Under the pieces are notes generated by a model that did no database searches, had not been told where the DNA came from, and saw only the letters and a program-made list of their open reading frames with translations. From Nostoc linckia NIES-25 (GTDB lineage Bacteria; Cyanobacteriota; Cyanobacteriia; Cyanobacteriales; Nostocaceae), in NCBI RefSeq assembly GCF_002368035.1, contig NZ_AP018222.1, positions 5,557,238 through 5,621,237 of the forward strand: 64,000 bases of DNA, written 5' to 3'. Position 1 is the first letter of the stretch. Each line of letters starts with the position of its first letter. Both the position numbers and the translations under genes were made by a program. Of this stretch, positions 42,121-50,785 are shown piece by piece.

Positions 42121-42600
42121 ATGGAGGCGAAGAGTACAACCCTCAAGCAAAGGACACCCTTGATTATTGCAGGAATTGTTCTAGGTATAGGTCTTGGAGG
42201 GTTTGTTGATGGGATTCTACTGCATCAGTTACTTCAGTGGCATCACATGTTGAGCAACATTCGACCTCTGACAAATGTTGCTAATGAAGATTTGAATATG
42301 ATATGGGACGGCTTATTCCATGCTTTTGATTGGGTCTTAACCGTAGCAGGAATAATTTTACTGTGGCGTGCCGGAGGGCGTGATGATGTTCCTTGGTCAT
42401 CACAAACTTTTATTGGTTCAATACTTATTGGTGCTGGATTATTCGACGTAGTTGAAGGACTGATTGACCATCAAATTCTCGGTATCCATCATGTTAAACC
42501 AGGTCCAAATCAATTAGCTTGGGATCTAGGATTTCTTGCATTTGGTGGGCTACTTGCCGTTATCGGCTGGATAATGATAAAAAAAGACTCAATTGAATAG
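42121..42600 (+). CDS. DUF2243 membrane protein
   Basis: About 159 residues with four predicted membrane helices. Motifs: IIAGIVLGIGLGGFVDGILLHQLLQWHHML (about 15-44), NMIWDGLFHAFDWVLTVAGIILLW, GSILIGAGLFDVVEGLIDHQILGIHHV and DLGFLAFGGLLAVIGW, the DUF2243 pattern with conserved His-His pairs. The ATG at 42121 is chosen because GAGG lies six bases before it; 42109 is possible and the TTG-started longer frame is unlikely. Function is unknown; the histidines suggest metal or haem contacts. Confidence 0.8.
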   Translation: MEAKSTTLKQRTPLIIAGIVLGIGLGGFVDGILLHQLLQWHHMLSNIRPLTNVANEDLNMIWDGLFHAFDWVLTVAGIILLWRAGGRDDVPWSSQTFIGSILIGAGLFDVVEGLIDHQILGIHHVKPGPNQLAWDLGFLAFGGLLAVIGWIMIKKDSIE

Positions 42601-42723
42601 GCTATTGGTCAAGGGAAAAGGGGAAAGGGGAAAGGGGAAAGATTAAATTTATTCCTTTTCCCTTTAACCTTTTCCCCTGCCCCCCCAGTCCCCAGTCCCC
42701 AGTCCCCATTCCCCAGTCCCCCT
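42601..42723. repeat. AAAGGGG/CCCCAGT tandem repeats before the DUF4129 gene
   Basis: AAAGGGGAAAGGGGAAAG (42618-42640) faces TCCTTTTCCC and CCTTTTCCCC (42653-42677), followed by a CCCCAGT heptamer array to 42722, which touches the start codon of the next gene. Confidence 0.75.
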
Positions 42724-43329
42724 ATGACAGATACTTTTGAAAAAACTAACTGGAATTGGCAGCTTTCTCAATTTCAACAACAAATAGGAGAATGGTGGGA
42801 ATACCAGTTTTACCGCTTGGAAAGGTCTTTGCCAGAATTGCCCGATGGATGGTCAATTAGCCCTTGGGTAGGTGAGTTACTGAAATTCCTATTTTGGCTA
42901 ATACTAGGCTTATTTGTAGCTTGGGTAGGTTGGCGGTTATGGCGAGAATTCAGTCCTTATTTCTATTCTTGGCTGAGTAGGGGAGGAAATTTTACTGATT
43001 TTGGTGTTCAAAATAGCTTTAATGAGGCATCCATTGATGTTTTGTTAGAGCGATCGCAAAAATTTTACCGTCAAGGTAACTACCGTGAAGCTTGCCGTTG
43101 TCTTTATTTAGCGATGTTACAGCATTTGCATCAGCAAGCGATCGCACCTCACAAAAAAAGCCGTACAGATGGAGAATATCTACAATTATTGCGATCGTCT
43201 GTAAGCCCCATACAGCCTTATGAAACTTTAATTACCACTCACGAGCAATTATGTTTTGGTAATGCTGAGATTCTGCCAGACAACTACGAGCAGTGTCGGC
43301 AAGCTTATCGGGAAATTTCGCCAGAATGA
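42724..43329 (+). CDS. DUF4129 domain membrane protein
   Basis: 201 residues. One membrane helix at about 58-78 (LLKFLFWLILGLFVAWVGWRL) is preceded by an amphipathic N-terminal part. The C-terminal soluble domain (FNEASIDVLLERSQKFYRQGNYREACRCLYLAMLQHLHQQAI...SRTDGEYLQLL) is the DUF4129 signature, often found beside MoxR/DUF58/transglutaminase genes. Those partners are not next to it here. Role unknown. The start lies directly after a CCCCAGT repeat array. Confidence 0.8.
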   Translation: MTDTFEKTNWNWQLSQFQQQIGEWWEYQFYRLERSLPELPDGWSISPWVGELLKFLFWLILGLFVAWVGWRLWREFSPYFYSWLSRGGNFTDFGVQNSFNEASIDVLLERSQKFYRQGNYREACRCLYLAMLQHLHQQAIAPHKKSRTDGEYLQLLRSSVSPIQPYETLITTHEQLCFGNAEILPDNYEQCRQAYREISPE

Positions 43330-43358
43330 AATAGTCTAATAGCAATTCCCAATCCAAA

Positions 43359-43772
43359 TTATAAAACTCCTTTTTGGTTGTAGTACTCGTAGTAAATCAC
43401 CATTTCTTCGATCCAATCCCAGAAGGGATCATAGCGTTTTTCTATAGTGGTTTCAGTTTCATCACCAAAGTAGTAAATTGGCGGATCGTCATCCTTTCCA
43501 TCTGCAACAAAAAATAGATTGGTTGACCCTAACCGAGAAGCAAAAACAAAGTAATTGTGGGGCAGTTGAGGTAGATTTTCAAATTGTGCGAACCGATCGC
43601 TTTGAGCCATGTCTTTCACAGACTCATAGAAAGCATTCCAGTGGTCAGTAGCTATAAAGCCACCTCCCCATTTACCCATCACCTGAAGAAACTCTTTGTA
43701 AGCTTTGGGAAGTATGACCCCAAACTTTTGCTCTAAATTTCTAATCTCTTGTTTTGAGCAAGGAGTAAGGGA
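43359..43772 (-). pseudogene. 5'-truncated SMI1/KNR4 (SUKH) family gene
   Basis: The called part (GTG at 43682) starts inside the domain. In the same frame upstream, 43683-43760 still encodes QEIRNLEQKFGVILPKAYKEF, the conserved beginning of SUKH proteins, leading into MGKWGGGFI and later FVFASRLGSTNLFFVADG and PFWDWIEEMV. No ATG or GTG exists in that extension before the stop at 43773-43775, and beyond it lies an AAAGGGG repeat tract. The start has therefore probably been lost to a repeat insertion. SUKH proteins are often immunity proteins of contact toxins. Confidence 0.65.
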
Positions 43773-43962
43773 TTAAAACCTTTCCCCTTTCCCCTTTCCC
43801 CTTTACCCCGCCAATTTCACGATTGCGAACTACTAGACCGCAGTGGCTCCCCTGCCTACCCAGCGATGGGATATTTTTTTAGTTGGAAGTCCCTTAGAGA
43901 GTGAAATTATATACTAAACTGTATAGTTGGCAGTTAGTAACAGTGTCGTTAAAGGTAAGCGA

Positions 43963-45093
43963 ATGAAATACGATATGTTTTTTTTAGCAGTCCTTTTAGC
44001 GATCGCAGGCTTGCGAGCTATCGTGTTATCCTTTTTTTCTAATTCGGCGGATACTGCTACTATAACTAGCACTGTCAAACCTGTAGAAGTAAAAACGACC
44101 CTGACCAAGAAAGCATTCAATTTGGGTAGAATCCCCTTGAATGGTACCTTAGAAGCGGTAGAAACCGTCACTACTACCAGTCGCGTTATGGGACAGATTA
44201 AAACTTTGCCAGTGCAAGAAGGTGACACAGTTAAAGCAGGTCAAATCATTGCCCTTATTGATGTCAAAGATATCCAGGCACAACGCGATCGAGCATCGAC
44301 TGTGATTTTCCAAGCTCAAGCAGGTGTAACAGTTGCGACTGCTGCTGAAACTCAAGCCATAGCAAACAAAACTCAAGCCCTAGCACAACTCGATCGAGCA
44401 AAGGTTCATCAACAAGAAGCCGAAGCCAAATTGCAGGAAGCACAAGCACAAATAGCTGACGCTCAGTTAAATCAACAACGCATGGCTATGCTGCAAAAAG
44501 ATGGTGCAGTCAGCCAATTACAACTAAATACAGCCAATACACAGGTAGCATTAATTGAAGCTCACATTCAACAGGCAAAAACTGGGATTGAACAAGCCAA
44601 GCGGGAAATTGAGCAAGCCAAAATTGCCATAAAACAGGCAAGCTTCCAAGTCCAGCAAGCACGAGCAGGAGTCAAGCAGGCGCGTTCCCAAGTTCAGCAA
44701 GCACGAGCAGAAGTAAAGCCAACGATTGCTAACCTAAACCGCAGCATTGTTAAAGCACCATTCGCTGGAGTCGTCACTAAGAAACATACACAAGTAGGTG
44801 CAATAGCGGGTTTTGGACAACCTTTAGTAACATTGGAAAGTAGCGATCGCTTGCAGTTTAGCGTTGTAGTACCAGAGTCAATGAAGTCCTTGGTGAAACA
44901 AGGAGATGAAGTGGAAGTGCAGCTAGATGCTCTCAAGCGTTCTGTGCGCGGACAAGTAAATCAAATTATTCCTTCTGCAAACCCCAACAGTCGTAGTTTT
45001 ACTGCTAAAATTGCCCTCAAAAAAGCCACAAATTTAATGCCGGGAATGTTCGGGCACATAAAACTGCCCCCTGAAGTCACTCAGTCATTATGA
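43963..45093 (+). CDS. RND/HlyD-type efflux periplasmic adaptor subunit
   Basis: 376 residues from the ATG at 43963 (AAGG nearby; the longer frame starts with TTG). N-terminal membrane anchor MFFLAVLLAIAGLRAIVLSFF. First half of the lipoyl domain: TTTSRVMGQIKTLPVQEGDTVKAGQIIALID (about 66-96). A long coiled-coil hairpin rich in Gln/Ala follows (about 100-255), then the second lipoyl half SIVKAPFAGVVTKKHTQVGAIAGFGQPLVTLE (about 262-293) and the beta-barrel. It should bridge an inner-membrane pump to TolC. The pump gene that should follow is reduced to a stub. Confidence 0.87.
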   Translation: MKYDMFFLAVLLAIAGLRAIVLSFFSNSADTATITSTVKPVEVKTTLTKKAFNLGRIPLNGTLEAVETVTTTSRVMGQIKTLPVQEGDTVKAGQIIALIDVKDIQAQRDRASTVIFQAQAGVTVATAAETQAIANKTQALAQLDRAKVHQQEAEAKLQEAQAQIADAQLNQQRMAMLQKDGAVSQLQLNTANTQVALIEAHIQQAKTGIEQAKREIEQAKIAIKQASFQVQQARAGVKQARSQVQQARAEVKPTIANLNRSIVKAPFAGVVTKKHTQVGAIAGFGQPLVTLESSDRLQFSVVVPESMKSLVKQGDEVEVQLDALKRSVRGQVNQIIPSANPNSRSFTAKIALKKATNLMPGMFGHIKLPPEVTQSL

Positions 45094-45173
45094 TTCCCCA
45101 TACCCAACAAGGCATCGACAAAGCAAAAAATCCACTCAAGGAACAACCAAGCGATCGCATTCTTCAAAGCTGA
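45090..45173 (+). pseudogene. Stub of the RND pump gene start
   Basis: An ATG overlapping the adaptor stop (ATGA) opens 27 codons, MIPHTQQGIDKAKNPLKEQP onwards, and then meets TGA. The overlap and the Pro/Lys-rich soluble start resemble the beginning of a coupled RND permease gene. Everything downstream is gone. Calling it an RND remnant is inference from position. Confidence 0.45.
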
Positions 45174-45207
45174 AGATAAAATGCGATCGCCTGTTAACCT
45201 CATAAAA

Positions 45208-45549
45208 TTAACTTTGATAAGGACGGGGTAGTTGGCGTAGTTTATGAGCAGTATCTAATTCACTATTGTTTTTCCTGCCATATCCCCAACCCAATATGTT
45301 ACGATATTCGCCCATGATGCCACTTTCAATTAACTCATCCTCATTGACAGCAATATCAGTGTGAGATTCGGGCGCAACATAAAGCGCATCCGCCGGACAA
45401 TATGCCTCACACATGAAACAAGTTTGACAGTCTTCCTTCCGAGCAATTACGGGTGGTTGATTGGGAACTGCATCAAAGACATTAGTAGGACAAACTTGAA
45501 CGCACAGATTACAATTAATGCAAAGTTTATGGCTGACAAGCTCAATCAT
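45208..45549 (-). CDS. 4Fe-4S ferredoxin-like subunit (AprB-like)
   Basis: 113 residues from the ATG at 45549. Two Cys clusters are visible: LCINCNLCVQVCPTNVF (about 9-25) and CQTCFMCEAYCPADALYV (about 41-58), giving two 4Fe-4S sites. The tail (NILGWGYGRKNNSELDTAHKLRQLPRP) is longer than in plain ferredoxins. It follows the large flavoprotein gene by 14 bases on the same strand, so together they look like the electron-transfer and FAD subunits of an adenylylsulfate-reductase- or fumarate-reductase-like complex. Confidence 0.83.
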   Translation of the reverse strand: MIELVSHKLCINCNLCVQVCPTNVFDAVPNQPPVIARKEDCQTCFMCEAYCPADALYVAPESHTDIAVNEDELIESGIMGEYRNILGWGYGRKNNSELDTAHKLRQLPRPYQS

Positions 45550-45562
45550 GATATTGCTCCTA

Positions 45563-47233
45563 CTACAACTTTGATACAACGGGTGGGGTTTGAGTGGTTT
45601 GTACTGGTGGTGTAGCGATAGCATCAGTAATCCAATCGCGCCTTACCCAAAGCTTATCTAAGCCGCCTGTGGCTTGATAATACCGCTGATTGGGATCGGT
45701 TTGGGGATAGTCCACCCGAATATGTTCGCTACGAGTTTCCGTGCGATGTAAAGCACTAAAATATGCCCATCGCGCGACAGCAGTCAAAGCAACCGCGCGA
45801 CGAGAAAATTCTATATCCCGCACAGTATCTTGTTTTGGATTCCCTTGTACTTGCTGCCACAGCGTTTCTAATTTGGCAAGAGAATCTAGAAGTTTCTGTT
45901 CAGAACGCAAGTAATTTTTCTCTAACGGGAACATCTGGGCTTGAACACCGCGCACAATTGCCTCGTTATCGAATGTTTCAGACGCGAGGGAGTTTGAGCG
46001 CATTCCCACTTGACCAGCTGCACGTGCAACCCGTTCATTTGCACGTGCGCCCAAACTCTTCGCAAAAGCCGCCGCCCCAACTCCAGCCCATTGTCCTGTA
46101 GAAATTGCCCAGGCAGCATTAGGGCCACCACCACCAGAAGCTAACCCGGCTAAAAACTCCCGCGATGCCGCATCACCAGCCGCATAGAGTCCAGGCACTT
46201 TTGTAGCGCAACTATCATCGATAATCCGAATGCCACCTGTCCCCCTGACTGTCCCTTCTAAAATCAGTGTTACAGGTACTCTTTCTGTATAGGGATCGAT
46301 GCCAGCCTTTTTATATGGTAGAAAAGCGATGAAATGAGACTTTTCAATCACTGCCTTGACTTCATCTGTGGCTTTATCTAAACGAGCATAAACAGAGCCT
46401 TTCATCAGGGCATTAGGGAGAAACGCAGGATCGCGACGACCGTTAATATAACCACCAAGATCGTTACCTGCTTCATCTGAGTAACTAGCCCAGCCAAAAG
46501 GAACACCCCTTGTCACTGTGGCATTAAAAGCAGTCGAAATTGCATAGTGATTAGAAGCTTCCATACTAGAGAGTTCGCCGCCAGCTTCTACTGCCATTAG
46601 CATTCCATCACCTGTATTAGTGTTGCAACCTAATGCTTTACTCAAGAATGCACAACCGCCATTGGCTAAGACCACTGCACCAGCACGAACGGTATAAGTA
46701 CGATGATGCTGCCGTTGGACACCTCTTGCCCCTGCCACAGAACCATCTTCAGCCAATAAAAGCTCTAAAGCCGGACTTTGATCGAGAATTTGTACGCCAG
46801 AACGCAAGAGGTTTTTGCGAAGTACTCGCATATATTCAGGGCCATAATAACTCTGACGCACAGATTCCCCATTTTCTTTAGGGAAACGATAGCCCCATTT
46901 TTCTACTAGGGGTAAACTAAGCCAAGTTTTTTCGACGACACGCTCAATCCAACGTAAGTTAGCGAGGTCTTTGGCTACGCGATAACGCTCCGATACAACT
47001 TTGTCCCAATTCTCTGGAGAAGGAGCCATGATGCCATTACCACTAGCCGCAGCAGCACCGCTTGTACCCAGAAAACCTTTATCAGCAATGATGACTTTGA
47101 CACCTTGGGATGCAGCTGCCCATGCTGCCCATGCTGCGGCAGGACCACCACCAATTACCAGCACGTCAGCACTTAGTTGTAATTCATTTTCTGTGAGCAA
47201 TTCCTTTTCCTCCTGTTTGGTAGTAATTTTCAT
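45563..47233 (-). CDS. FAD-dependent oxidoreductase, fumarate reductase/AprA-like
   Basis: 556 residues. Dinucleotide motif DVLVIGGGPAAAWAAWAAASQGVKVIIAD (about 23-51), the covalent-FAD-type region GTSGAAAASGNGIMAP, the active-site arm GTVRGTGGIRIIDD and the closing FAD motif VPGLYAAGDAASREFLAGLASGGGGPNAAWAISTGQWAG (about 347-385). The C-terminal helical domain carries RRAVALTAVARWAYFSALHRTETRSEHIRVDYP as in succinate dehydrogenase-family subunits. The substrate is unknown. The flavin monooxygenase genes nearby suggest organosulfur use, which is inference. Confidence 0.82.
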   Translation of the reverse strand: MKITTKQEEKELLTENELQLSADVLVIGGGPAAAWAAWAAASQGVKVIIADKGFLGTSGAAAASGNGIMAPSPENWDKVVSERYRVAKDLANLRWIERVVEKTWLSLPLVEKWGYRFPKENGESVRQSYYGPEYMRVLRKNLLRSGVQILDQSPALELLLAEDGSVAGARGVQRQHHRTYTVRAGAVVLANGGCAFLSKALGCNTNTGDGMLMAVEAGGELSSMEASNHYAISTAFNATVTRGVPFGWASYSDEAGNDLGGYINGRRDPAFLPNALMKGSVYARLDKATDEVKAVIEKSHFIAFLPYKKAGIDPYTERVPVTLILEGTVRGTGGIRIIDDSCATKVPGLYAAGDAASREFLAGLASGGGGPNAAWAISTGQWAGVGAAAFAKSLGARANERVARAAGQVGMRSNSLASETFDNEAIVRGVQAQMFPLEKNYLRSEQKLLDSLAKLETLWQQVQGNPKQDTVRDIEFSRRAVALTAVARWAYFSALHRTETRSEHIRVDYPQTDPNQRYYQATGGLDKLWVRRDWITDAIATPPVQTTQTPPVVSKL

Positions 47234-47983
47234 ACTTTGCTACTTGCTGTGAGGGGCTTCTACAGGCAAAAACCTGCCTGCATTTTTTGCTAGTAATTCG
47301 TCATCAATGCCATCTTCGACAATGAGCTACTATACTGGCGCGTTCTACTTATTTGTCTATTAAATTGCGTTAGCTATACCGCAGACTTGGTGCCTTGTCC
47401 GACTAAGGGACTTCCAAATAAAAAAATATACAACTTTCTTGTGGGGTGGACATCTTGTCCGCCCTTGTCCACGGGCGGGCGAGACGCCCACCCCACAAGA
47501 GTGGATAATTTATTTCTTGGTAATCCCTAATTATGCAGTAGATAGAGTTTGCATAATACTAAGAGTGCGTACAGCAAATTACAATTAGTATGATACACGA
47601 ATTATTAGTTTTTCTAACAATAAGTATTGCAAGTTAATTTTATATCTGGTTGAAACTGCCGTAAAACTTTCCATTGGCAGGGTGTATTCGTTCAATAACT
47701 AGCATCAATCGGCTCATCTGGTGTATTGAGAGGGCCAAAGTTACCGCCCGCAGGCGACCAAATACCGTATCGAGGTTCTGACATTCTTGCCTCCTTAAAG
47801 AAATGAGGTGCATCTCGCTTGAGTTTCCCTAAAGATGAGTAACTTAATCTCTAATACCCCCTTGTTTTTTATGCTTAACTGTGCAAACCTCATAATATAC
47901 TACAGTAAATCAATAGATTTACCGTAATTTATATTGGGTGCAAAATCAACCTTTAGCACTTATTAATAAGGTTCGAGAAAGCT
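47234..47983. other. Intergenic region with an inverted-repeat element and a gene scrap
   Basis: 750 bases. At 47405-47530 a small inverted-repeat element has ends AGGGACTTCCAAATAAAAAA and TTATTTCTTGGTAATCCCT with a GTGGGGTGGACATCTTGTCC/GCGTCTCGCCCGCC-type core. 47692-47784 is a remnant of a monooxygenase gene. The rest is AT-rich, with promoter space for the plus-strand remnant at 47984. Confidence 0.6.
47692..47784 (-). pseudogene. N-terminal scrap of a flavin-dependent monooxygenase (LLM family)
   Basis: A 30-codon frame preceded by a perfect AGGAGG site encodes MSEPRYGIWSPAGGNFGPLN and then TPDEPIDASY before a stop. The first residues equal those of the plus-strand remnant at 47984 and resemble the starts of bacterial-luciferase-like (SfnG-type) monooxygenases. 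The translation signal survives but the body is gone. Confidence 0.6.
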
Positions 47984-48265
47984 ATGTCTGAACCACGCTA
48001 TGGGATTTTGATTCCCGCTTACGGCAACTGCAAAGCAATGGTATTAGCACAAGACGATCGCTCCGAACTACTCAAAGGAGTAGATTCAGAAGTAGTCATG
48101 TTTAAGAACATGGCTAAGTACCCTGGTGTGGGGAGTAATGGCGGTACAGCAGCAGGATTGGTTGGTAGCGATGAAACTGTAGCTAATCTTGCTGAATTTA
48201 CCAAAGTAGGAGTCGGGGTAATAGGGAAAAAATTATGTGCAATTGACTCTCTTGGAACTATTTAA
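47984..48265 (+). pseudogene. Internally deleted flavin-dependent monooxygenase (LLM family)
   Basis: 93 codons. The start MSEPRYGILIPAYGNCKAM is an N-terminus of the luciferase-like family. From about residue 25 the sequence switches to what is normally the C-terminal end (DRSELLKGVDSEVVMFKNMAKYPGVGSNGGTAAGLVGSDETVANLAEFTKVGV). Some 250 residues of the barrel are missing, so it cannot be active. It probably arose by internal deletion of a gene paralogous to the scrap on the other strand. Confidence 0.7.
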
Positions 48266-48407
48266 GCCATTTATTCTTTAGAAAAAATTCAGCTTTTTAG
48301 TTACGAATTATTTATACAAATTAATCATCAATGTCTCTCATCCTGGATCTAAAAGATTGAGTTTTCAAGGAAGAGTAGCGGATTTAATACTATGATACGG
48401 AGGGATA

Positions 48408-49745
48408 ATGAGCAAAACGAAGCAATTAAAACTAGGTGCATTCATGCGCCCGGTAAGCATACACACAGGTGCTTGGCGTTATCCTGGTGCTATACCTGAC
48501 GCTAATTTTAACTTCCTAGCACTGAAAAAATTCATCCAAAAACTAGAGCAAGGCAAGTTTGATGCATTTTTCATGGCGGATCACCTAGCAGTATTAAATA
48601 TGCCAATCAACGCGCTCAAGCGCAGTCATACTGTTACTTCTTTTGAGCCTTTTACCTTGCTTTCTGCCCTCGCCACCGTCACCGAACACATCGGATTGGT
48701 AGCTACAGCTTCCACAACTTATGACGCGCCTTACCACATCGCTCGCCGCTTTGCATCTCTCGACCACATCAGTGGCGGCCGCGCTGGCTGGAATATCGTC
48801 ACCACAGCCAATCCAGACGCAGCACTCAACTTTGGTTTAGAAGAAGAAATAGAGCATGACGAACGCTACCGACGAGCTAGAGAATTTTATGATGTCGTTA
48901 CAGGCCTTTGGGATTCCTTTGCTGACGATGCCTTCATTCGAGATGTGGAAGCTGGGATTTATTTCGATCCCGAAAAGCTTCACGTTCTGAATCATAAGGG
49001 AAAATATCTCTCGGTGCGGGGGCCATTGAACATTGCTAGACCTGTTCAAGGCTGGCCGGTAATCGTTCAGGCGGGCGCATCAGAAGCCGGACGGCAATTA
49101 GCCGCCGAAACCGCCGAGGCTGTGTTTGCACCTGCTGGTAATCTGGAGGCTGGCAAGGCTTTATTTGCCGACATCAAAGGACGGGCGCGGGCAATTGGGC
49201 GCGACCCAGACAGTATAAAAATTCTTCCAGGTGCTTTAGTCATTGTGGGGGAAACCGTCGCCGAGGCACAAACCAAACGTGTTTATTTAAATAGCCTAGT
49301 ACATTATGACAGTGGAATCGCCAGCCTAAATAGTGCGCTGGGCTACGATGTTTCGGGTTTCGATCCAGATGGCCCCTTGCCTGAAATCCCACCGACTAAC
49401 GCTGGTCACTCTTCACGAGAAAGAGTAATAGCCTTAGCACAACGTGAGAACTTGACTATTCGACAGCTGGCGCAACGCATTGGCAGTTACGGCGGGTTGG
49501 CTTTCGTCGGCACGCCCCAAACCATCGCCGATGAAATGGAGCAATGGCTGTTTGAGGAAGGGTCTGACGGCTTCAACATCATGTTCCCTTATCTTCCTGA
49601 AGGGTTGAACGATTTCGTTGACAAAGTTGTGCCAGAACTCCAACGGCGTGGGATTTTCCGCAAAGAGTATGAAGGTAATACCCTGCGTGAAAATCTCGGA
49701 TTGCCGCGCCCTGTTAATCGCTTCTTCCAAACCAGTCTGGTTTGA
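48408..49745 (+). CDS. Flavin-dependent monooxygenase, NtaA/SnaA/DszA family
   Basis: 445 residues, a full-length FMNH2-dependent class C monooxygenase. Family marks: LGAFMRPVSIHTGAWRYPGA (about 9-28), KFDAFFMADHLAVLN, HISGGRAGWNIVTTANPDAALNFG (about 120-143), DERYRRAREFYDVVTGLWDSF and GWPVIVQAGASEAGRQLAAETAEAVF. It needs a flavin reductase partner, not seen nearby. Possible substrates are nitrilotriacetate-like chelators, dibenzothiophene sulfone, dimethylsulfide or alkylsulfonates. Segments such as 48775-48800 and 49060-49210 are visibly more GC-rich than neighbouring genes, hinting at transfer. Confidence 0.88.
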   Translation: MSKTKQLKLGAFMRPVSIHTGAWRYPGAIPDANFNFLALKKFIQKLEQGKFDAFFMADHLAVLNMPINALKRSHTVTSFEPFTLLSALATVTEHIGLVATASTTYDAPYHIARRFASLDHISGGRAGWNIVTTANPDAALNFGLEEEIEHDERYRRAREFYDVVTGLWDSFADDAFIRDVEAGIYFDPEKLHVLNHKGKYLSVRGPLNIARPVQGWPVIVQAGASEAGRQLAAETAEAVFAPAGNLEAGKALFADIKGRARAIGRDPDSIKILPGALVIVGETVAEAQTKRVYLNSLVHYDSGIASLNSALGYDVSGFDPDGPLPEIPPTNAGHSSRERVIALAQRENLTIRQLAQRIGSYGGLAFVGTPQTIADEMEQWLFEEGSDGFNIMFPYLPEGLNDFVDKVVPELQRRGIFRKEYEGNTLRENLGLPRPVNRFFQTSLV

Positions 49746-50785
49746 CCTCTCCCCTGCCTAAAGGCGAGGGGATTCTAAACTGTTGCTACGGTTCGGCTTA
49801 AAGCCGCAACCCTGAAGCTTTTTAGTTTTGGTTTCCCAGATACGAAATCTGGTAGGCACGGTCAATAATGCCCTACAGACCTTGACTAGGTTTAACCCTA
49901 ATTGTGTCTCTACTTTGCGAAGAATGTTTGCAGCACCATTCAAATCAGCATTGATGAATTTACCTGTACCAGTACGATACATTCCACGTTTTACCCGTCT
50001 TCCGCTTGGTGTCCACCCTTCAGGTTTTGCGCCGAAAATAGGCAGAAAATCGCCATCTAAAAAACTCGCTTTACTGGTGTATGATTCTTCAGTCTCAACA
50101 AATTTGATGCCGTAGTATTCACATAGCTGTTTAATTCGTTCTTTTCATTTAGCAGTCGGTATTTGCACAAAAGATTGGGTTGTTTTACCTAATTGAACAT
50201 CCTGCCTTTGTCCTTGATTCCATCCAAAAATAACTACACCAATTTGATGTTCGATGCAATAATTAACAACTAACTTAGCTGCCTTATTAACTGCATCCCG
50301 TATCTGTCTGTTACGTTTTTCTGTGATATAAGTTTGGAGTCAGGGTTTAAATCCCCGACTCCAAATGTCTTTAATGCGTGAATTTTGAATTTTGAATTGT
50401 TAATTTCTGGAAGTCCCTAAATTTCAATGGCGATCGCTACATTGCTAGTCTCAAGCTAGGTAAACAATCGCCACAGGACAAGAAAACGGTAAAGCACTTG
50501 AAGGCTTTGGTTAAATTCATTGAGGGCAATCTGACACTCTAATTCTGGATATCCAGAAAAATAATATGAGCCGATGGCCTTTGGTGGCGATCGGTAGATC
50601 TCCTGACTGTGCCCGAAGCATCTCAAGTTAAAATGAGCTTTTTAGTTTTTTCAGAATATGCAGTAAGCGCAGTTGGTTGCAAGCTTACCGGACTCCCTTG
50701 CACAGAAAGCTTACTACATTAGCAAGGTAACAAATTCTGCTATGAAAGAAACAAGCAGCTATGAAACTGGAAAAGGTAACCAAAA
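49746..50785. other. Decayed transposon region before the McrBC cluster
   Basis: Contains the TnpB remnant (49758-50345, minus) and, at 50418-50542 on the plus strand, an orphan C-terminal reading frame (GDRYIASLKLGKQSPQDKKT, then VKHLKALVKFIEGNLTL and stop) of unknown origin. The last ~200 bases should hold the promoter for the GNAT-PIN-McrBC cluster. A short frame at 50741-50788 (ATGAAAGAAACA...) overlaps the GTG start of the first cluster gene and could be a leader peptide, unproven. Confidence 0.55.
49758..50345 (-). pseudogene. TnpB (IS605-family OrfB) remnant
   Basis: Reading the minus strand gives YITEKRNRQIRDAVNKAAKLVVNYCIEHQIGVVIFGWNQ, a break by an in-frame TGA near 50145, then YYGIKFVETEESYTSKASFLDGD (RuvC-II Glu) and KFINADLNGAANILRKV (RuvC-III Asp), the TnpB signature. 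The N-terminal half is absent. The right-end hairpin CCCCTCGCCTTTAGGCAGGGG lies at 49750-49775. TnpB is the RNA-guided nuclease ancestor of Cas12. This copy is dead, but an omega-RNA-like right end may persist. Confidence 0.8.

Noticed and set aside
47971..47985. Possible tRNA T-loop GGTTCGA
   Set aside because: No acceptor or anticodon stem surrounds it. It lies just ahead of the monooxygenase remnant start.
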